Assembly: GCF_050749885.1 (NCBI RefSeq)
Contig: NZ_JBOIUB010000001.1
Location: 434,001 to 498,000 of the forward strand
DNA length: 64,000 nucleotides
Direction of reading: 5' to 3'
Source: Zooshikella sp050749885
GTDB lineage: Bacteria; Pseudomonadota; Gammaproteobacteria; Pseudomonadales; Zooshikellaceae
Part shown: piece by piece, positions 37,357 through 46,497 of the stretch
Numbering within the stretch: the stretch's first letter is position 1
Layout of the letters: every line of letters begins with the position of its first letter
Position numbers and translations under genes: made by a program
Notes under the pieces: model-generated
What the model was told of the DNA's origin: nothing
Databases searched by the model: none
The model's input: the letters and a program-made list of their open reading frames with translations, nothing else

Positions 37357-38103
37357 TTACTCATCAAATGCGCTATCACTGATTTGACTACACTTCGGTA
37401 CTAATAAATAATCACATGCTTTCATAAAGCCCAGGTCACTGAGACTATCGCCAGCGCCTACAAATAACGTGTGGCTATCTATGGCTTGATATTTTTGTTT
37501 GAGAAAAGTGACTGCGTTAGCTTTTGATGCATAAGGAGGTAGTAAGGCCATGTTACTCCCATTTATATGTACCAAAGTTTCTTGATGACTGTTCACTGCA
37601 TTAACAACAGGAGCTAATTGTGAGATAAAGTCTTCAATCTTATTTTGTTTATTTTCGACCTTTATACTGACGTAACAGCTTATATTAAAGTCTTCAATCA
37701 CTTTTACTCTTAGTGGTAACTTATGTTCAGCTATTATTAACTGTACATCCCTTGCCCATTCAGCGAGCTGCACTTGCCACGTTGATAACGCTGGACTGAT
37801 TTGTTGATACCATGCTTCATCTAGCGTGTGATTATGATTTAATACCAATGCACCATGATTGATAATAATCTCATGCTTAAATACTAATTTAGTTCGACAC
37901 AATGCTGCATAGTTGCGTCCAGTGACCGGAATTAATACGCCAGCATAGAACAAGCTTAATAATTTATGCTGTTGTTCTGTATAATAAGAGATGACTTTCC
38001 CTTCTCTATTAACAGCCCCTGGATACAGATTATCGCTTGCTGAACACTTACGCTCTGTTTGTATAACTGTATCGTCAATGTCGGTAAAAACAACATATGA
38101 CAT
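37357..38103 (-). CDS. HAD-family phosphatase of the Ter module
   Basis: 248 residues. Motif I is YVVFTDIDDTVIQTE (DxDxT nucleophile), motif II is VTGRNYAAL, and motif IV is FVGAGDSLSDLGFM with the Mg-binding acidic pair; the layout is that of Cof/sucrose-phosphatase-like HADs with a C2 cap. It probably removes phosphate from an intermediate of the Ter-linked metabolite. Its start shares one base with the stop of the PRTase-TRSP gene (TAATG), so translation is coupled. Confidence 0.85.
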   Translation of the reverse strand: MSYVVFTDIDDTVIQTERKCSASDNLYPGAVNREGKVISYYTEQQHKLLSLFYAGVLIPVTGRNYAALCRTKLVFKHEIIINHGALVLNHNHTLDEAWYQQISPALSTWQVQLAEWARDVQLIIAEHKLPLRVKVIEDFNISCYVSIKVENKQNKIEDFISQLAPVVNAVNSHQETLVHINGSNMALLPPYASKANAVTFLKQKYQAIDSHTLFVGAGDSLSDLGFMKACDYLLVPKCSQISDSAFDE

Positions 38104-39239
38104 TATCTCACCTCGGTTGCATCTTTAATGATAGGAATACAGTTAATTTTTTGTGCTAAACCACAATGTTGATACTGCGCATAGGTTTCATAAGCAATTA
38201 TCGTAATACGCTCTTTAGGACGGTTATAAATATAATTTTCATAATTATTTTCAATGCTAAAAACTTCTTTGTGGAGAATCCCATCACCTTCTAAAATTGG
38301 CGAGCGGGTTGTTGATTGAAATAACACATCAAAACCAGCTTTTTCCATTTCTTCTGCCAGTTTATATGGCTGATACAAAAACTCACCATATCCTAGCACT
38401 GTATATTGATCAGTCTTCGCTAAGCTCTCAATAGTAAACCGTTCGCCCGTAATGGTATAAAAGTGATTATTACTATGGTTAAAATCTATACCTGTTCGTA
38501 TATCTGCCAGCACCGCCTGAGAGGATATGGACAATTGTGTTTTAGCGGGTAATTGACTACTGTGCATGGAACGCGGTGTAAATTGGAAATGACCAGCCAC
38601 GAGGCAGACAAACTCGACTTTTACGCCAGGTAGTTGCTGCTGTATTTCTGATTTGCGTTGCTCAGAAAGCCAACTCACTAAACTTACCCATACAATTTTT
38701 TTTAATCCTTCCGTGTAATCAATTAAATGTTCAGCCAATTGCAATAAGGTGTTACCTGTTGTTATTTCATCATCAACCAATATGGCTGTTTGAGCCTGTT
38801 TTAGTTGAAACGGGTTGGTTGGCTGATAAATAATGTGTACAGGGGCATGGCTATGACTTTCATCAATACTAAAAATAATAGGGGTATTCGCTAAATGATA
38901 GCGCGTAGTATGGGTATACAACACATCATGACCAAGCTGAAATAATGTCTCAGCAACACCTGCACCAAGCCCTGTAGCCGTTTCGGCCAACCCTACTAAC
39001 ACACATGGCCCTGCTTCAAGCTGAATCTGTTCAGCTAATGCAGCGTAAACGCATGACATGACTGAAGGCTGACAAGGTATATGTTTACCTAATACTTTTG
39101 AAATAAAGAGAAAACCACGCTTGGGATTTTGTCGAGATCCAAATGTTAATAGATCAAACAGAGTATATTGTTTACTACTGAGCTGATGATTAACCGTAAA
39201 TGTTAACGAGCCTGACTGAATTTCAACGATTTTTTCCAT
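38103..39239 (-). CDS. Phosphoribosyltransferase-TRSP protein of the Ter module
   Basis: 378 residues. The N-terminal PRTase has VLVGLAETATGLGAGVAETL and the PRPP loop AILVDDEITTGNTLLQLAEHL. The C-terminal TRSP domain has GYGEFLYQPYKLAEEMEK, FQSTTRSPI and RITIIAYETY. It is the first gene of the biosynthetic group, separated from the terD-family gene by 83 bp that hold a GC-rich hairpin (39267-39292). Cytosolic. Product unknown. Confidence 0.83.
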   Translation of the reverse strand: MEKIVEIQSGSLTFTVNHQLSSKQYTLFDLLTFGSRQNPKRGFLFISKVLGKHIPCQPSVMSCVYAALAEQIQLEAGPCVLVGLAETATGLGAGVAETLFQLGHDVLYTHTTRYHLANTPIIFSIDESHSHAPVHIIYQPTNPFQLKQAQTAILVDDEITTGNTLLQLAEHLIDYTEGLKKIVWVSLVSWLSEQRKSEIQQQLPGVKVEFVCLVAGHFQFTPRSMHSSQLPAKTQLSISSQAVLADIRTGIDFNHSNNHFYTITGERFTIESLAKTDQYTVLGYGEFLYQPYKLAEEMEKAGFDVLFQSTTRSPILEGDGILHKEVFSIENNYENYIYNRPKERITIIAYETYAQYQHCGLAQKINCIPIIKDATEVR

Positions 39240-39266
39240 AGGAGGGAAACAACTTCTAAGGAGAGG

Positions 39267-39292
39267 AGGTAGGCGGACACAACCGCCGACCT
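39267..39292 (-). terminator. Hairpin between the Ter structural and metabolite genes
   Basis: AGGTAGGCGG (39267-39276) pairs with CCGCCGACCT (39283-39292) with one mismatch. It could reduce read-through from the ter genes into the metabolite genes, so the two groups may be made in different amounts. No T-run follows on the minus strand. Confidence 0.45.
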
Positions 39293-39322
39293 GAGACTAA
39301 AAATTCAAATATTCCTGTGTAA

Positions 39323-39901
39323 TTAGCCTACACTAACGCCGTATTGGGTAGCCATTGATTTTAAACCACCACTAAAGCCTTGACCTACTGCACGGAATTT
39401 CCATTCTCCGCCATGGCGATATAATTCACCAAATAGCATGGCTGTTTCGATTGAGTAATCTTCACTTAAATCATAACGAACCACTTCGTCGTTGTTCGCT
39501 TCATTGACGATACGAATAAAAGCATTCGATACTTGGCCAAAATTTTGATTTCTTGACTCTGCATCGTGAATAGTGACCCCAATAACAATTTTTTGAACAT
39601 CGGTAGGAATTTTAGCTAAGTCAACTTTCACCGATTCATCGTCACCTTCACCTTCACCTGTTCGGTTATCACCCAAGTGTTCAACAGAACCGCACTGGCT
39701 TTTTAGTTGATTATAGAAAATAAAGTCTGCATCACTACGTACTTTGCCCGCTTCATTTACCATAAAAACTGAAGCATCTAAGTCGAAGTCGGAGCCGTCT
39801 GTTGCACGAGCATCCCAACCTAAACCAATGACCGCATTAGTCATACCAGGTGCTGTTTTTTCTAAGCTGACATTACCACCTTTCTGTAATGAAACACCCA
39901 T
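39323..39901 (-). CDS. terD: TerD-family protein
   Basis: 192 residues, standard TerD length, from the ATG at 39901 with AGGAGAG upstream; a longer frame to 40027 is not supported. Calcium-binding motifs are intact: FDLDASVFMVN and GDNRTGEGEGDDES. Other marks are TIHDAESRNQNFGQVSNAF and GELYRHGGEWKFRAVGQGF. TerD proteins are cytosolic or membrane-associated calcium-binding proteins needed with TerB, TerC and TerE for tellurite resistance. It is the last ter structural gene before the metabolite genes. Confidence 0.95.
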   Translation of the reverse strand: MGVSLQKGGNVSLEKTAPGMTNAVIGLGWDARATDGSDFDLDASVFMVNEAGKVRSDADFIFYNQLKSQCGSVEHLGDNRTGEGEGDDESVKVDLAKIPTDVQKIVIGVTIHDAESRNQNFGQVSNAFIRIVNEANNDEVVRYDLSEDYSIETAMLFGELYRHGGEWKFRAVGQGFSGGLKSMATQYGVSVG

Positions 39902-39951
39902 TATTTCTCTCCTGTCTTTATATTGGTACTGAGATTGGAAACGCTGTTTTA

Positions 39952-40524
39952 TTACGCCAATCCATAAGTTTGTAAAAATGCACCTAAACCACCAGCAAAA
40001 CCGTCGCCTTTTGCAACAAAACGCCAATCACCGTCTTTTTTGTATATTTCACCAAAGATCAGTGATGTTTCTGTCGAATAATCTTCAGTCAAATCATAGC
40101 GTATAACTTCTTGCTGGTTATCATCATTCAAAATACGAATAAATGCATTTTCCACTAGACCAAAGTTTTGATTTCTAGATTCTGCATCATGGATAGTAAC
40201 AACAATTACCAGTTTCTCAACTTCAGCAGGGATGGAGCTTAAATTGACCTTAATGACCTCATCATCACCTTCTCCTGCACCAGTGAGGTTGTCACCCATA
40301 TGCTGAATAGCGCCACAGGCAGATTTGGTGTTATTGTAAAAAACAAAACCACCCTCACCAATTCCTTTACCCTGGCTATTCACCATCAACAATGATGCAT
40401 CAAGGTCGAAGGCAGAACCATCTGTTGCACGAATATCCCAGCCAACCCCTACATGCATTTTGCTTAAGCCTGGCGCTTCTTTTGCCAGATTAACACGTCC
40501 ACCTTTTTCTAAGCTAATTGCCAT
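39952..40524 (-). CDS. TerD/TerE-family protein
   Basis: 190 residues. It has FDLDASLLMVNSQGK, GDNLTGAGEGDDEVIKVNL, TIHDAESRNQNFGLVENAF and GEIYKKDGDWRFVAKGDGF, so both calcium-binding segments remain. By position in a terZABCDE-like order it is terD and its neighbour terE, but the sequences alone do not settle the letters. 38 bp separate it from terC. Confidence 0.93.
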   Translation of the reverse strand: MAISLEKGGRVNLAKEAPGLSKMHVGVGWDIRATDGSAFDLDASLLMVNSQGKGIGEGGFVFYNNTKSACGAIQHMGDNLTGAGEGDDEVIKVNLSSIPAEVEKLVIVVTIHDAESRNQNFGLVENAFIRILNDDNQQEVIRYDLTEDYSTETSLIFGEIYKKDGDWRFVAKGDGFAGGLGAFLQTYGLA

Positions 40525-40562
40525 GTTCTGTTTTCCTTCGAAGTTATAACAAAATAAGGATA

Positions 40563-41591
40563 TTAAACTACATCAACTTCATTTGAGTTTTGCGTTTCTT
40601 TTTCAGGAAACACAATGGAAGAAAGTACACCTAAAGCAATAGTGCCCAGCACTATAAACAAGCTCATACTATGAGAAATCTCTAAGCCAACCCCCCACAC
40701 ATGTTCAGCGGCCTGAGCACACAACTTAAAGGCGATAAAGAATAAAACAATTGCAACCGCTTTTTCTAAGTGACATAGGTACTTAGCAGCCACGGCTAGC
40801 ATAAAGTACAGGTTACGTAAGCCAAGAATAGCGAAAATGACAGCCGCATAAACTAAGAAGGGCTCTTCAGTCACTGCAATAATTGCTGGCACTGAGTCAA
40901 ATGAAAAAACAATATCACTGATTTCTATACACATTAAACAAAGAAACAAAGGTGTAGCATAAAAAGCGGCTTTGCCCACTACTTGTAAACTGGAATCTGT
41001 CGCTTTCAACTTTTCAACATCAACATGTTTAATAAAAAATTGGTTTCCATTTAAGCGTGGCAATACGGGAACTAGCTTTTTAGTCCAGCGCACAGACCAG
41101 TGATTGGAATAGTCCTCCACTTCATCATCATCGCTTCCTTTCAACATCAAAACGGCAGTCCAGGCAACAATTAAGCCAAAGATAAACTCCACCCAAACAC
41201 TTAAGCCAAATAAAGAGGTTCCTACAGAAATAAAAATCGCTCTAAATAATAAGGCTCCAATGATACCGTAATATAAGACACGATGCTGTAAGGCACCTTT
41301 TATTCCAAATGAGGCAAAAATGGCTATAAAAACCATCATATTGTCAATGGATAAGGTTTTTTCCAGCACATAACCGGTTAAGAACAGGTCTGCCCATTTA
41401 GCATCATAACGTAGATACAAATAAGCATAAAATGCTATGGCAAGTGATACCCAAAAAATGGACCACACTAGTGCATCTTTAAATTTAATTTCAGTGGAGT
41501 TTCGGTGACTAAATAAGTCACACCAAACAGAAGCAATGACGACAACAAACAGCACAATCACAGCTTCGAATGGAAAACCAAATGATTCCAT
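40563..41591 (-). CDS. terC: TerC-family integral membrane protein
   Basis: 342 residues with about nine transmembrane helices. Family features are YVLEKTLSIDNMMVFIAIF with the acidic/Asn residues in a helix, and DIVFSFDSVPAIIAVTEEPF with a buried Asp pair, as in TerC and the Alx-type metal exporters. TerC binds TerB at the membrane and links to manganese handling in its relatives. Lies between terB and a terD-family gene in the island's operon. Confidence 0.94.
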   Translation of the reverse strand: MESFGFPFEAVIVLFVVVIASVWCDLFSHRNSTEIKFKDALVWSIFWVSLAIAFYAYLYLRYDAKWADLFLTGYVLEKTLSIDNMMVFIAIFASFGIKGALQHRVLYYGIIGALLFRAIFISVGTSLFGLSVWVEFIFGLIVAWTAVLMLKGSDDDEVEDYSNHWSVRWTKKLVPVLPRLNGNQFFIKHVDVEKLKATDSSLQVVGKAAFYATPLFLCLMCIEISDIVFSFDSVPAIIAVTEEPFLVYAAVIFAILGLRNLYFMLAVAAKYLCHLEKAVAIVLFFIAFKLCAQAAEHVWGVGLEISHSMSLFIVLGTIALGVLSSIVFPEKETQNSNEVDVV

Positions 41592-41619
41592 AGTTTATTA
41601 CTTCCTAGCCTTGGAAAAA

Positions 41620-42078
41620 TTACAACTCAAACTCGGCGGGATTTAATCCTAACTCTACTGCTATTTTTTTAGCTACCGCTTTTTCATTACTGTCAAAGTC
41701 GCCATCGGAAGATGCTATTGCAATAATGAGTCGCATAACTGTACGACAAGCGACTTCATCGCTTCTCAACTTATTTAATGCTTCAAAAGCTTTTGATTCG
41801 CCGATATCTTTATCGAATTCAAAGTTATTAATATGATCAGTAAATGATGATACAACCTCAGTCGTTTTAAATACTTTGAGTGCTTCATTGCTCTCAATAA
41901 ATTTGATCATCTTTTGTTTTTCTTCTGCTTGGATTGTTCCATCCGCTAAAGCAATTAATGCAGCACCACCTGTTGCAGCATTTAAGAAATTTTTACTTTT
42001 AAACTTCATTACATCATCTTTTAATTCGTTAGCTTTTTCTTTTAATGAGTTTAAAAAATTACTAAATCCACCGGCCAT
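41620..42078 (-). CDS. terB: Tellurite resistance protein TerB
   Basis: 152 residues from the ATG at 42078, with AGAGGATGG upstream; a longer frame overlapping terA is not supported. Motifs are AALIALADGTIQAEEKQKMI and the second acidic turn IAIASSDGDFDSNEKAVAKKI, the two metal-binding halves of TerB. It usually pairs with TerC at the inner membrane. It lies 11 bp after terA. Confidence 0.93.
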   Translation of the reverse strand: MAGGFSNFLNSLKEKANELKDDVMKFKSKNFLNAATGGAALIALADGTIQAEEKQKMIKFIESNEALKVFKTTEVVSSFTDHINNFEFDKDIGESKAFEALNKLRSDEVACRTVMRLIIAIASSDGDFDSNEKAVAKKIAVELGLNPAEFEL

Positions 42079-42089
42079 AATACCATCCT

Positions 42090-43184
42090 CTACTCTGGGT
42101 TTTCTTGCTGTGAATACCAAGGAAGTTGCCACCCATAAGCTTGATCCATTGCAACTAGCGAATCAAAAAACTCTATTAAGGGTGTTAGTTTATATTGCTG
42201 TTCCACTCGCTCTATCATCGCTACGGCACATAATGGCTGGTCACAACGATAGGAACTAATACGTATTTGATCAAGGTTGTTAAAATCTATACTGGCACCC
42301 AATTTATTCCATTGGCTTAACCCTTCTAGAATAAAGCAGTAAACTAAAATACGATACGATTTATGCCAGTATTGTGTATTTAGCTGCAACTGCTGTATTC
42401 GCTGATCCTCATTACTGATCGCTTGAATATAAGGCACTCCATAATAAGAACCTTGTGCTTCACCATAAGACTGTACTAACCCTCGCTGACCATTTCTCAA
42501 CTCATAAAACGCACCTATTCGTAAGTCGTTAACAGGTCCAAAGTCAAGCACATTATTGATTGGGTCATGCGGGTTTAGCTTATCTTTCCAGCTCAAGGTA
42601 ATGAGAAAGTCATCCTCAGTAATGGTATTTAAAATAGGATTTGTATGCTGTTCTGCTGCCGTAGATAGTCGTTTAGAAACTACTGGCTGGACTTTTTGAG
42701 TCTGCTGATGAGGATTTTCTGCTGTTCGTTCAACGGAGATATTATACTGTTTTTCTAGCTGGGCAATACCTTCATTAAACCCCTGACAAACTGACCTTAC
42801 CTTCCATTTATCATGATGGCGATAAAGTTCTGACACTATTAATAGGGATTCACTTCGGTTGGCTAATTCAGCTTTTACTTCAAATAACGGTTGATCTGCA
42901 AGGGTATCTGTATATAAGACCGTTAATTGACCGGCTGTTGATGCCAAGGGTTGGTCGCTATAAGCAATAAACTTTATTTTGTTGACATTGTCAGCTAACT
43001 CAAAAGGCTGCACTAACCACGTCACTTCATTGCTTTGATTGATACCTGAACAATGGCCATGAATGATCTGCTGTTGTTCATCAAATACGAGGCATAACCA
43101 TTTAACACCTAAACTACCCTCAACACGAAGGGTGATAATAGGGTTTTCTAACTTGGTATTTTGCCCAGGTATCAAATACTGCAT
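42090..43184 (-). CDS. terA: TerA-like protein with degenerate TerD domain
   Basis: 364 residues from the ATG at 43184; a TTG three codons upstream also opens the frame. The N-terminal half is a TerD-like domain (YLIPGQNTKLENPIITLRVE, ELYRHHDKWKVRSVCQGF) without the GDNxTGxGxGDDE calcium loop. The C-terminal half resembles TerA (FLITLSWKDKLNPHDPI, DLRIGAFYELRNGQRGLVQ). The order terZ-terA-terB matches known ter operons. Confidence 0.82.
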   Translation of the reverse strand: MQYLIPGQNTKLENPIITLRVEGSLGVKWLCLVFDEQQQIIHGHCSGINQSNEVTWLVQPFELADNVNKIKFIAYSDQPLASTAGQLTVLYTDTLADQPLFEVKAELANRSESLLIVSELYRHHDKWKVRSVCQGFNEGIAQLEKQYNISVERTAENPHQQTQKVQPVVSKRLSTAAEQHTNPILNTITEDDFLITLSWKDKLNPHDPINNVLDFGPVNDLRIGAFYELRNGQRGLVQSYGEAQGSYYGVPYIQAISNEDQRIQQLQLNTQYWHKSYRILVYCFILEGLSQWNKLGASIDFNNLDQIRISSYRCDQPLCAVAMIERVEQQYKLTPLIEFFDSLVAMDQAYGWQLPWYSQQENPE

Positions 43185-43209
43185 GCCAACCAACCTTAGC
43201 TGTTAAAGG

Positions 43210-43818
43210 TTAAATATAAGAGCGAGCAACCGTTATTATTGTTTGCTCTAATCCTTGATCCTTAGTTGGCTCACCTACAGCCTTGAATTTCCAATCTCCA
43301 TCTTTTTTATACAAAACGCCTAATACCATTGTAACTGAGCCTGAAAAAGAAGGGTCATTGGCAATGTCATACGTAGCCAAAATATTATCTACCCTGGAAG
43401 GAGAGCCTTCATATAAGCGAATAGAGGCAAAGGGAATGGCTGCAAAGTCTTGCTTGCGGAATGAATTGAGCACAACGGCTACAGCAGAAACTTCATTTGG
43501 TACTTGTTGCAGGCTAATGGTAACGACTTCATTATCTAATCCATCATCGCCATCCATGTCTCCGGTTAAGTCATCGCCACTATGATGAATTGACCCGCAT
43601 TTGCTTCGGAGCTGTCCAAAATAGACAACATCAACAGGTTCCTTCTTGTCATTGTACAATCCTACACTGGCATCCAGATCAACGGGCACTTTTTTAGTAC
43701 CAAAAAAACCTTTCTTTTCTATAGCCCCCCAGTTAACGCCGACACAAATTTGTTGCAGGCTTTTACCTGCTTCTTTTTCAAGGCTAATTCGTTGACCTTT
43801 AGTTAATGAAATTGCCAT
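43210..43818 (-). CDS. terZ: TerZ-like TerD-family protein
   Basis: 202 residues from the ATG at 43818 with AGGAG 6 bp upstream. It has an extra loop KKGFFGTKKVPVDLDASVGLYN typical of TerZ, GSIHHSGDDLTGDMDGDD in the calcium site, and GVLYKKDGDWKFKAVGEPT near the end. First intact ter gene after the IS6 remnant, upstream of terA by 25 bp. Confidence 0.9.
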   Translation of the reverse strand: MAISLTKGQRISLEKEAGKSLQQICVGVNWGAIEKKGFFGTKKVPVDLDASVGLYNDKKEPVDVVYFGQLRSKCGSIHHSGDDLTGDMDGDDGLDNEVVTISLQQVPNEVSAVAVVLNSFRKQDFAAIPFASIRLYEGSPSRVDNILATYDIANDPSFSGSVTMVLGVLYKKDGDWKFKAVGEPTKDQGLEQTIITVARSYI

Positions 43819-43881
43819 ATAGACTCCTAGCCTTAGTCGATGATCATACAATAATATGAATTTCGCACTTTGACATACCGC

Positions 43882-44196
43882 CTATAGCAAGTCAATAATC
43901 ATGACTGATTGGAAAGCGGTCGCATCGTAAAGTTTCAAGTTTTGTCGCAAAAAATACTCAGGATAATACCACTGGTCTTTCATCTTAGTGTAGGTCTTAT
44001 CCATGAACCAACTTTTGCTGATAGGTGACTTCTTTTTTCGAAACAATTTTTCGAGTTGAGCAGTGTAGGTCGCCACCCAGCACTGAATACTGGAATGGTC
44101 GACAGGGACACTGCAATTGTGCATGAACGCTTCAATATCACGGTAGCTCAGTGTGAGCAGGAGTAGAAAAAGACTATCAGGGTGACAGATTATTGC
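43882..44196 (-). pseudogene. Remnant of an IS6-family transposase
   Basis: About 105 residues are readable. The block LTLSYRDIEAF and then VPVDHSSIQCWVATYTAQLEK matches the N-terminal half of IS6/IS26 transposases (LSYRD..., V-H-T-I-x-RWV-x-YxPELEK). KSWFMDKTYTKMKDQWYY is the first catalytic Asp region (WRxDETYxKVKGQWxY). The rest of the DDE domain, including the second Asp and Glu, is missing, so it is dead. It lies between the double-TerD gene and terZ. Confidence 0.85.
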
Positions 44197-44205
44197 TCAG
44201 TAGTT

Positions 44206-45756
44206 TTACCAGTTATCAGGCTGGTTTTGGCGAATGTTATCACTACGCATGTTATCAAACACGAAAACCTCTTTACCATTTTCATCTATCTCTATTTGTC
44301 CAGCGCCTTTGGCACACAGATATTGTAGTATTTCTGTTACTTGCTCAATGGTCATTGTATGGCTAGAGGCTAATTCAAAAGCGGTGACTCTGTAGTTCCG
44401 TTCTTTTATCATATTGAGAATAACTCGCTCATTGTGTTCTTTTTGAGCTGCTTTGGTTTGGTTAAAGGTTTTCCAGCTGACAAAAGCACCACCAGAAACC
44501 ATACCCGCACCGATTAATAGCATAGGAATACTGGCGTAGCCCAGTAATGAAATAACACCACCCATAGCAGCAATGCCATAACCTACATAAGGGTATTTTG
44601 GTAGTTGTGTGCTAGGTGTAGTCGTTGCTCCTGCACTGGCTGTTGGCTGAGGCGATTGGGGAGGAGGGCGATGACTCATTGTTTGAGGTTTTCTTTGTTT
44701 AGGGGCAGTAAAGCCATATTTTTCAGCAATTTTATTGATGCCTTCTGCATAGCCTTGTCCCAGACCTCGTACTCGCCACTCACCTCGATAGCGATAAATT
44801 TCAAACAGCACGGCACTATTGTAATTTTTTGCTGCAGTTTCAAAAATAAATTTACACACAGGCTGACCGGTAATGGCACTGACTAAACGCGTTTCAATAT
44901 AGTCGACACTAGAGAAACGTTTAGTCTCTGGGGTACGACTCACTAACAGCTCTAGTTTGACAATATCTGCAGGTAATTGCTCTAGGTTAATTTGACCTTC
45001 ATTGCTTTTTAGCGCAACGCCACCACCACGTAGAGAAGGATTCGCCGGATATAAGAAATCTTTAATATTTTTGACTTTATTTTCAGGACCAACTGCTACT
45101 AGGTTTAGCTCAATATCATCTAGCTTCGGTACACTTCGAGCTTGCCACAATAGTTTTTTACAATGAGCAAAATGCTCGGTAAGAGATAAGTTCTCTCCTG
45201 CAGAGAGTTCAACACCTTCACTCAGAGAAATACCATCATCTGGTATTAATGCTGAAGGTAAGCTGAAGCGAAATTGCTCTGCTAGAGTGCTAAGGTCTCC
45301 AAGACCTTCGTAGCCAATAAAGCGGAGTTTCCACTGGCCCTTATGGCGATAAATTTCCAGTAAGGTAAGCGACTTGGTTTCAGAAGTGCAAGAAGGGATA
45401 TTGATACGTGTTAGCTGCCCATTGTTTATCCTTACCTGTATATTTTGTACTTGGTTGAAGCTATGAAGGCTATTCACGGGTAATGATAAGATAATGCATA
45501 ACTTATCATATGGGGTGGCTAGTACAGGTAAATTCAGATCAAACTGTTTCCCTTGTGGATGTCGGGTAACCAGCTCAGGAATTTCAGGGTTAGCCTCCCA
45601 TAAAAAGTGACTAGGAGACGTAACTTGCTTGTCATTATTAATAGCAAACCCGTAGGCCTCCAGATTGAGGTCCGCTGTGAGGCTACGCCAACCGATGTCA
45701 ATACGTAAGGGCTTTTTTGAATCTAAAGAAATATTTTGACCTCTGATTAACTCCAT
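44206..45756 (-). CDS. Double-TerD, two-helix membrane and winged-helix-like protein
   Basis: 516 residues in order: TerD-like domain 1 (about 1-165, ends LLEIYRHKGQWKLRFIGYEG), TerD-like domain 2 (about 180-355, ends LFEIYRYRGEWRVRGLGQGY), a Pro/Gln/Ser/Thr linker (RPPPQSPQPTASAGATTT), two transmembrane helices (YVGYGIAAMGGVISLLGYASI; MLLIGAGMVSGGAF), and a C-terminal helix-turn-helix-like domain (VILNMIKERNYRVTAFELAS, HTMTIEQVTEILQYLCAKG). Calcium loops of both TerD domains are lost. It is the first gene of the island's main strand. The architecture suggests a membrane receptor or tether; function unknown. Confidence 0.75.
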   Translation of the reverse strand: MELIRGQNISLDSKKPLRIDIGWRSLTADLNLEAYGFAINNDKQVTSPSHFLWEANPEIPELVTRHPQGKQFDLNLPVLATPYDKLCIILSLPVNSLHSFNQVQNIQVRINNGQLTRINIPSCTSETKSLTLLEIYRHKGQWKLRFIGYEGLGDLSTLAEQFRFSLPSALIPDDGISLSEGVELSAGENLSLTEHFAHCKKLLWQARSVPKLDDIELNLVAVGPENKVKNIKDFLYPANPSLRGGGVALKSNEGQINLEQLPADIVKLELLVSRTPETKRFSSVDYIETRLVSAITGQPVCKFIFETAAKNYNSAVLFEIYRYRGEWRVRGLGQGYAEGINKIAEKYGFTAPKQRKPQTMSHRPPPQSPQPTASAGATTTPSTQLPKYPYVGYGIAAMGGVISLLGYASIPMLLIGAGMVSGGAFVSWKTFNQTKAAQKEHNERVILNMIKERNYRVTAFELASSHTMTIEQVTEILQYLCAKGAGQIEIDENGKEVFVFDNMRSDNIRQNQPDNW

Positions 45757-46141
45757 AGCGCTCTGTATTCACCTATTAGACACAAAATGAGAGTGTACTT
45801 CGGCTGAGTAGCTGTCGCAAATCTTCTGTTAATGACCTAGTTTAGTGACCGTATTGAGCTAGAACACATAGGATTAAGCGGGATATCCGGCCCATACTAG
45901 GTTTTGATGTGTTCTGTAGAACTCGGTCAACCTGATTTGATTCATCAGCTGAGAAGACAATAGTCGGCCAACCCCATCACAAAGATAAGATTTTTTGGAA
46001 AGTTCTGTGCATTATCTATTCATTGTCCACACACTGATGTATATCGAAATACCACAGGTGTTCATTTAATCATGGTTGAGGTATATCAAATTGTAGGTAG
46101 TGCTTGAATGGGGATGTGAAACAGGTGCTGGTCAACCAAAA
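45757..46141. other. Intergenic region between double-TerD gene and IS3 derivative
   Basis: About 385 bp, partly made of dispersed repeat copy 3 (46030-46130). Any promoter for the ter operon should lie here; I see no clear -35/-10 pair. Confidence 0.4.
46030..46130 (-). repeat. Dispersed repeat copy 3
   Basis: On the minus strand it reads AGCACCTGTTTCACA, ATTCAAGCA, ATACCTCAACCATGATTAAA and TGAACACCTGTGGTATTTC, matching copy 2 over about 100 bp at roughly 80 percent. Its edge (46130) lies next to the end of the IS3 derivative. Confidence 0.8.
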
Positions 46142-46497
46142 TTGGACACATTTAGTTGAGAATTTTCAAACTCTACGGGTGACAGATCACCATTGGCAGA
46201 ATGCAGTTGCTCTAAGTTGTAGTACTTCATATAAGCAACCACATCTTGTTTCATAAATTCTCTCGTGGGCTGACTCACCTTAAAAAGCCAGTCGTGCTTC
46301 AAGCTACCAAAGAAACGTTCTACCACGGCATTATCCCAACACGCACCTACCTTTTCTTTCCACTTGTAAAGCAGGCTAGTAGCAATATCAAGAGACTTTG
46401 CTGCATCAGCAACACTGTAGCCTTGCTCTAGCACCATCAGAATAGCTTCATCTTTAAATGACTGTGGATAGCTCTTATGTGTTTTTTTTAGACTCAT
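46132..46497 (-). pseudogene. Fused OrfA-OrfB fragment of an IS3-family transposase
   Basis: 121 residues in one open frame. Residues 1-50 (YPQSFKDEAILMVLEQGYSV, DIATSLLYKWKEKV) are the helix-turn-helix OrfA start. Residues 51-121 (GACWDNAVVERFFGSLKHDW, AYMKYYNLEQLHSANGDLSP) are the C-terminal end of the OrfB integrase, including the third catalytic Glu. The central ~200 residues with both catalytic Asp are missing. The join is in frame, so a short chimeric protein could be made, though it cannot transpose alone. Confidence 0.88.

Noticed and set aside
39902..40027. 42-residue N-terminal extension of the TerD-family protein
   Set aside because: It overlaps the preceding ter gene and is Cys/Arg/Trp-rich; the ATG at 39901 has an AGGAG site and gives the normal TerD length.
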